Source of the DNA: DASYKT01 sp963718105 | GTDB taxonomy: Bacteria; Acidobacteriota; Blastocatellia; Pyrinomonadales; Pyrinomonadaceae | NCBI GenBank assembly: GCA_963718105.1 | Contig: OY970352.1 | Coordinates: 1,674,001 to 1,738,000, forward strand | Reading direction: 5' to 3' | DNA: 64,000 bases | Shown: one piece after another, positions 61,336-64,000 of the stretch | Position numbering within the stretch: position 1 is the first letter of the stretch | Layout of the letters: every line of letters begins with the position of its first letter | Program-made: the position numbers and the translations under genes | The notes under the pieces: model-generated | Database searches by the model: none | What the model was told of the DNA's origin: nothing | Seen by the model: the letters and a program-made list of their open reading frames with translations, nothing else

Positions 61336-61445
61336 TGAGGTCAGAACCGGGAGCGGTAGCGACCGGGTTTCTTCCAGAATTGAGAAGAGCGAAGGCTTAA
61401 AACTTAAAACCAAACCCTCGCTACCGCTTCGGGTTCTGACCTCAT
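61336..61445. repeat. Full family A palindrome
   Basis: Arms gtcagaaccgggagcggtag and ctaccgcttcgggttctgac, with a 45-base spacer. The left arm shares 32 bases with the copy inside the kinase gene at 33045. Confidence 0.85.
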
Positions 61446-61461
61446 CACTAATCACTGGCCA

Positions 61462-62712
61462 CTATCTCTTATAAACCACTCCGTTTTTCATGACAAAGGA
61501 AACCTTCTTGAGCGTGTTGATATTATCGAGCGGATTTTCGGCCGTGGCAATTATATCGGCGGCCAGTCCGGCCTTGATCGCGCCGCGCTGTTTGTCAACG
61601 CCTAAGAGTTTGGCGGCGTTCGGCACCATTATTTTCAGAATATCTTTATTGCTCACGCCGGCCTCGGTAAAGCTGTCGATGTATGAAATGGCGATCGTGC
61701 CGCGCGTTTCGCCGGGCTCGGCAAAGAACGCGTCGGTGCCAAAGGCCATCGTGACGCCGATGTTATAAGCGCGTTTTAAGCGGTCGAGAAAAACGCCGTG
61801 AAAAAATTTGGGGAAGTCCGGCCCTCCTCCCATGAGGCCGGCGGCTTTTTCGGTAAAATCGGTGCCGACCAGCACTACGTTGTGGTCCTTGGCCAGTTGC
61901 AGCACTTCATCGGTCATGCGAAAACCATGCTCGATGGAATCCACACCGCCGAGCACGGCATTACGCGCGCCTTCGGTGGTCATGCAATGCGCGGCGAGTT
62001 TGATGCCGGCGCGGTGCGCCTGGTCGACCATAAACTTTATGTCATCGGCGGTATAGATGTATTTCTGATCGTCGACCACGATTTTTATCACCAGCGCGCC
62101 GTAGTGAATATTTTCGCGGATGGCTTTTACCATCTCGTCGCGCGTGTCGGCGTAGAGATACTCCGGGTTGCCGAGTTCGGGACGGTCGGGCTGCAGTTGA
62201 TACTGGCCGCCGAAAGGCGCGATGATCCGCCCGGCATTGATCATGGTCGGGCCGGGAACGATCCCGCGGTCGATCGCCAGGCGCAGCGCGGTGTCGCCGT
62301 AGCGGCCGTTGTTGCCCACGTCGCGCACGGTGGTAAAGCCGGATTCGAGCATATCCTTTGCGTTTCTGGTGCCCTCGACCGCGCGGTAGGCCGTCGTCTC
62401 CTGCATGTCGATACTAAACTGATTACGCTCCTGGGGCACAGTGGTGTAGCAAAGATGCGAGTGAGCGTCAAAGAGGCCGGGCAGCACCGTGGCGTTTGAA
62501 AGATCGATGACCGTCGCCCCGGCGGGGATCGCCAGGCCCGAGCCGACCGCGGTGATCTTGCCTTTATCCACCAGAATTATCTGGTTCGCCGCTGTGGTGC
62601 CGGTTTCCGGATCGACCAGCTTACCGGCTTTGATAGCGGTAACCTGCGCGGAAACAAAGCAGGTAAATATCAGCAGAAATACGGGTGCGAAGAATATCTT
62701 AATATTTCTCAT
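61462..62712 (-). CDS. Secreted amidohydrolase (imidazolonepropionase-like)
   Basis: A 416-residue exported metal hydrolase with a signal peptide (1-22, FVSAQ). Amidohydrolase motifs: LPGLFDAHSHLCY (HxH metal site), VIKIVVDD (Lys, the likely carboxylated residue), GIKLAAHCMT and SIEHGFRM (metal histidines), and MAFGTDAFF (catalytic Asp). The C-terminal LAADIIATAENPLDNINTLK closes the small beta domain. Enzymes of this type with signal peptides often cleave peptides with blocked ends or act as prolidases; the substrate here is unknown. Confidence 0.93.
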   Translation of the reverse strand: MRNIKIFFAPVFLLIFTCFVSAQVTAIKAGKLVDPETGTTAANQIILVDKGKITAVGSGLAIPAGATVIDLSNATVLPGLFDAHSHLCYTTVPQERNQFSIDMQETTAYRAVEGTRNAKDMLESGFTTVRDVGNNGRYGDTALRLAIDRGIVPGPTMINAGRIIAPFGGQYQLQPDRPELGNPEYLYADTRDEMVKAIRENIHYGALVIKIVVDDQKYIYTADDIKFMVDQAHRAGIKLAAHCMTTEGARNAVLGGVDSIEHGFRMTDEVLQLAKDHNVVLVGTDFTEKAAGLMGGGPDFPKFFHGVFLDRLKRAYNIGVTMAFGTDAFFAEPGETRGTIAISYIDSFTEAGVSNKDILKIMVPNAAKLLGVDKQRGAIKAGLAADIIATAENPLDNINTLKKVSFVMKNGVVYKR

Positions 62713-63314
62713 TTTTATAAATTGCCACTAGCTTTAGCTAGTGGGTTTAAATATTCAATTTAACCGGGGGCTTTAGCCCAATGAAGATTCGGCTAAAGCC
62801 TTCACTTTAACCAGTGCCTGGAGACCACAAGCTAAAGCTAGTGGCAATTTACGATCTGTTTATAACAGATCGAGTGTTATATAAAAGGTATCTACGAGGG
62901 GATATTTGCGAATGTTTCATTCAATATATGGGGCGCCATATGGAGCGCCGAATTCATTCGGCTTGTTTGCGCCCGCTTTGGAAATTAAGTAGGACCTCAA
63001 AAAAGGCGGAAACGCGACAGTTATGGAGCGTGCTTACTAACCGGGCAAAAAAACACGCTCCATAACTGTCGCGTTTCTGCCTCGAACGCTGGGCGTTCGC
63101 TGCGAACAGTAACTTTCTAGCTCCAGGACGTGTTTGCTGATCGGCAAAAGAGCACGCTCCATAACTGCCCTGGTTTCTGCCTCGAACGCGGGGCGTTCGT
63201 GCCTAATGAATTCGGCGCTCCATATTGGCGCTTCGGGAAACCCTGACCGCAGTTTTACCGTATAACCGTCAACATTTCGTTCTATCTTAGTTCTTAAGGA
63301 GCAAAGCTATCTGT
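62713..63314. repeat. Repeat-filled gap (families D, C and E)
   Basis: Family D pair ttgccactagctttagctag (62719) and agctaaagctagtggcaatt (62831) with an internal ggctttagccc/cggctaaagcc hairpin; a small family C arm gagcgccgaattcattcggc (62942); an inverted family E pair (acgcgacagttatggagcgt, 63012; cacgctccataactgtcgcg, 63055) and another family E copy at 63153. No gene is seen in the gap. AAGGAGC at 63298 serves the next gene. Confidence 0.75.
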
Positions 63315-64000
63315 ATGAATTTCCTTCGTAAAGTTTTTTCTTTTCTCATGCTGCTGAGTATGTGCATGGCGACGATGGCGCAATATAAAGCCTTCGACAC
63401 GGCCCGGATGGATTCCGGCGCTCTGGCCTGCGACAATTTTTATCAATACACGAACGGCACCTGGCTGAAAAATACCGAGATCCCGCCCGCCTTTTCCTCC
63501 TGGGGAACGTGGGACATCCTCGGCACCAGCTTACGCGAACGCTCGCGCGATATTCTCGAAACGGCTGCCAAAAATACTTCCGCCGCCAAGGGCTCCAGCC
63601 TCCAACTGATCGGCGATTATTATGCGTCGTGCATGGACCTGGACGCCATCGAAGCCGCCGGGGCCAAGCCGATCGAGCCGTATCTGAAAGAGATCGACGG
63701 CGTAAAAGACGCCAAAGATCTGCGCAAAGAGATCGCCATGATGCATCGCCGCGGCGTGCAGCCGGTCTTCGGCTTTTTTATCTTTCTCGATGAAAAAGAC
63801 AGCACGACGAACATAGCCAACGTCGGGCAGGGCGGGCTTGGCTTGCCGACCCGCGATCACTACACGAAGACCGATGAAAAATCGAAAGAGCTGCGCGATA
63901 AATATACCGCTCACGTAGCGCGGATGTTCGGACTGCTGGGCGACAGCTTGGAGGCGGCCAAGGCAAATGCCGACACCGTGATGAAGATGGAAACGCGCCT
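63315..64000 (+). CDS. M13 family metallopeptidase, N-terminal part (cut by window end)
   Basis: The first 228 codons of a neprilysin/PepO-type peptidase. Signal peptide MNFLRKVFSFLMLLSMCMAT (cleavage after MAQ). The M13 N-domain is clear: DNFYQYTNGTWLKNTEIPPA, YASCMDLDAIEAAGAKPI, GGLGLPTRDHYTKTDEKSKE. The HExxH zinc site lies outside the window. Exported M13 enzymes cut small peptides; together with the Tricorn-like and two other S41 peptidases it suggests a peptide-degrading lifestyle. Confidence 0.94.
   Translation, partial: MNFLRKVFSFLMLLSMCMATMAQYKAFDTARMDSGALACDNFYQYTNGTWLKNTEIPPAFSSWGTWDILGTSLRERSRDILETAAKNTSAAKGSSLQLIGDYYASCMDLDAIEAAGAKPIEPYLKEIDGVKDAKDLRKEIAMMHRRGVQPVFGFFIFLDEKDSTTNIANVGQGGLGLPTRDHYTKTDEKSKELRDKYTAHVARMFGLLGDSLEAAKANADTVMKMETR

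Overview
The window is a GC-moderate chromosomal segment of a Gram-negative bacterium. The gene families (a secreted Tricorn-like S41 peptidase, M13 peptidase, arrays of MacB-type permeases, small secreted TonB-C proteins, FHA and Ser/Thr kinase signalling, GDSL and carbamoyltransferase surface-glycan genes) together with the very many dispersed palindromic repeats suggest an Acidobacteriota member, perhaps of the Blastocatellia/Pyrinomonadaceae type. This placement is inference from gene content; no rRNA gene is present.

Layout. 1-13.8 kb: start of a C-terminal-processing peptidase (minus, cut by the window edge), small secreted TonB-C proteins, a YitT transporter, a Tricorn-like peptidase, a nucleotidyltransferase, two oligopeptide ABC ATPases separated by an orphan gene, and a Yip1 membrane protein. 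14-25.8 kb: a minus-strand tripartite-efflux operon (MacA-like adaptor, MacB-type ATPase, a membrane protein, then four MacB-type permeases). It is interrupted by a plus-strand hybrid histidine kinase flanked by 153-bp direct repeats. 26-32 kb: polysaccharide deacetylase, a small acidic protein, a methyltransferase, a carbamoyltransferase and an overlapping GDSL hydrolase, probably surface-glycan modification. 32-39.7 kb: a signalling block (zinc-ribbon/FHA protein, zinc-ribbon Ser/Thr kinase with FHA, RDD membrane protein, FHA-GAF-PP2C phosphatase) followed by a peptide-binding lipoprotein. 40-48 kb: S41 peptidase, a secreted orphan, tRNA-Leu(UAA), NfeD, PP2C phosphatase and cystathionine gamma-synthase.

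48,078-51,117 is a complete 3,040-bp IS1595-family element with 24-bp terminal inverted repeats and an 8-bp target duplication (CTTCAAAA). It carries a transposase broken by an in-frame TGA and an oppositely oriented three-gene cargo: a DUF262 (DGxQR) protein, a HEPN protein with an RxxxxH motif, and a 51-residue basic protein whose start overlaps the HEPN stop. This cargo is the best candidate for an undescribed defence or toxin-antitoxin module. 51-64 kb: LysR regulator, P-loop protein, PilZ protein, GCS2-type ligase, HbpS/GlcG-like protein, GDSL protein, a tyrosine-phosphatase-like protein, DUF1697, another TonB-C protein, an amidohydrolase and the start of an M13 peptidase.

The second striking feature is the density of dispersed repeats in nearly every intergenic gap. 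I call them families A (gtcagaaccc...ggtagcga), B (cagtagcgtctgcg), C (gagcgccggcatcttgccgg), D (ccactagctttagctagtgg), E (cacgctccataactgtcgcg), F (9-bp gagtctgga-like units) and G (cagtaccgggaacg). Copies of A, B and F also lie in frame inside coding sequences, notably the low-complexity linker of the Ser/Thr kinase, and a B copy supplies the start codon of the peptide-binding lipoprotein. Gene starts were moved downstream wherever the longer reading frame ran into one of these repeats.
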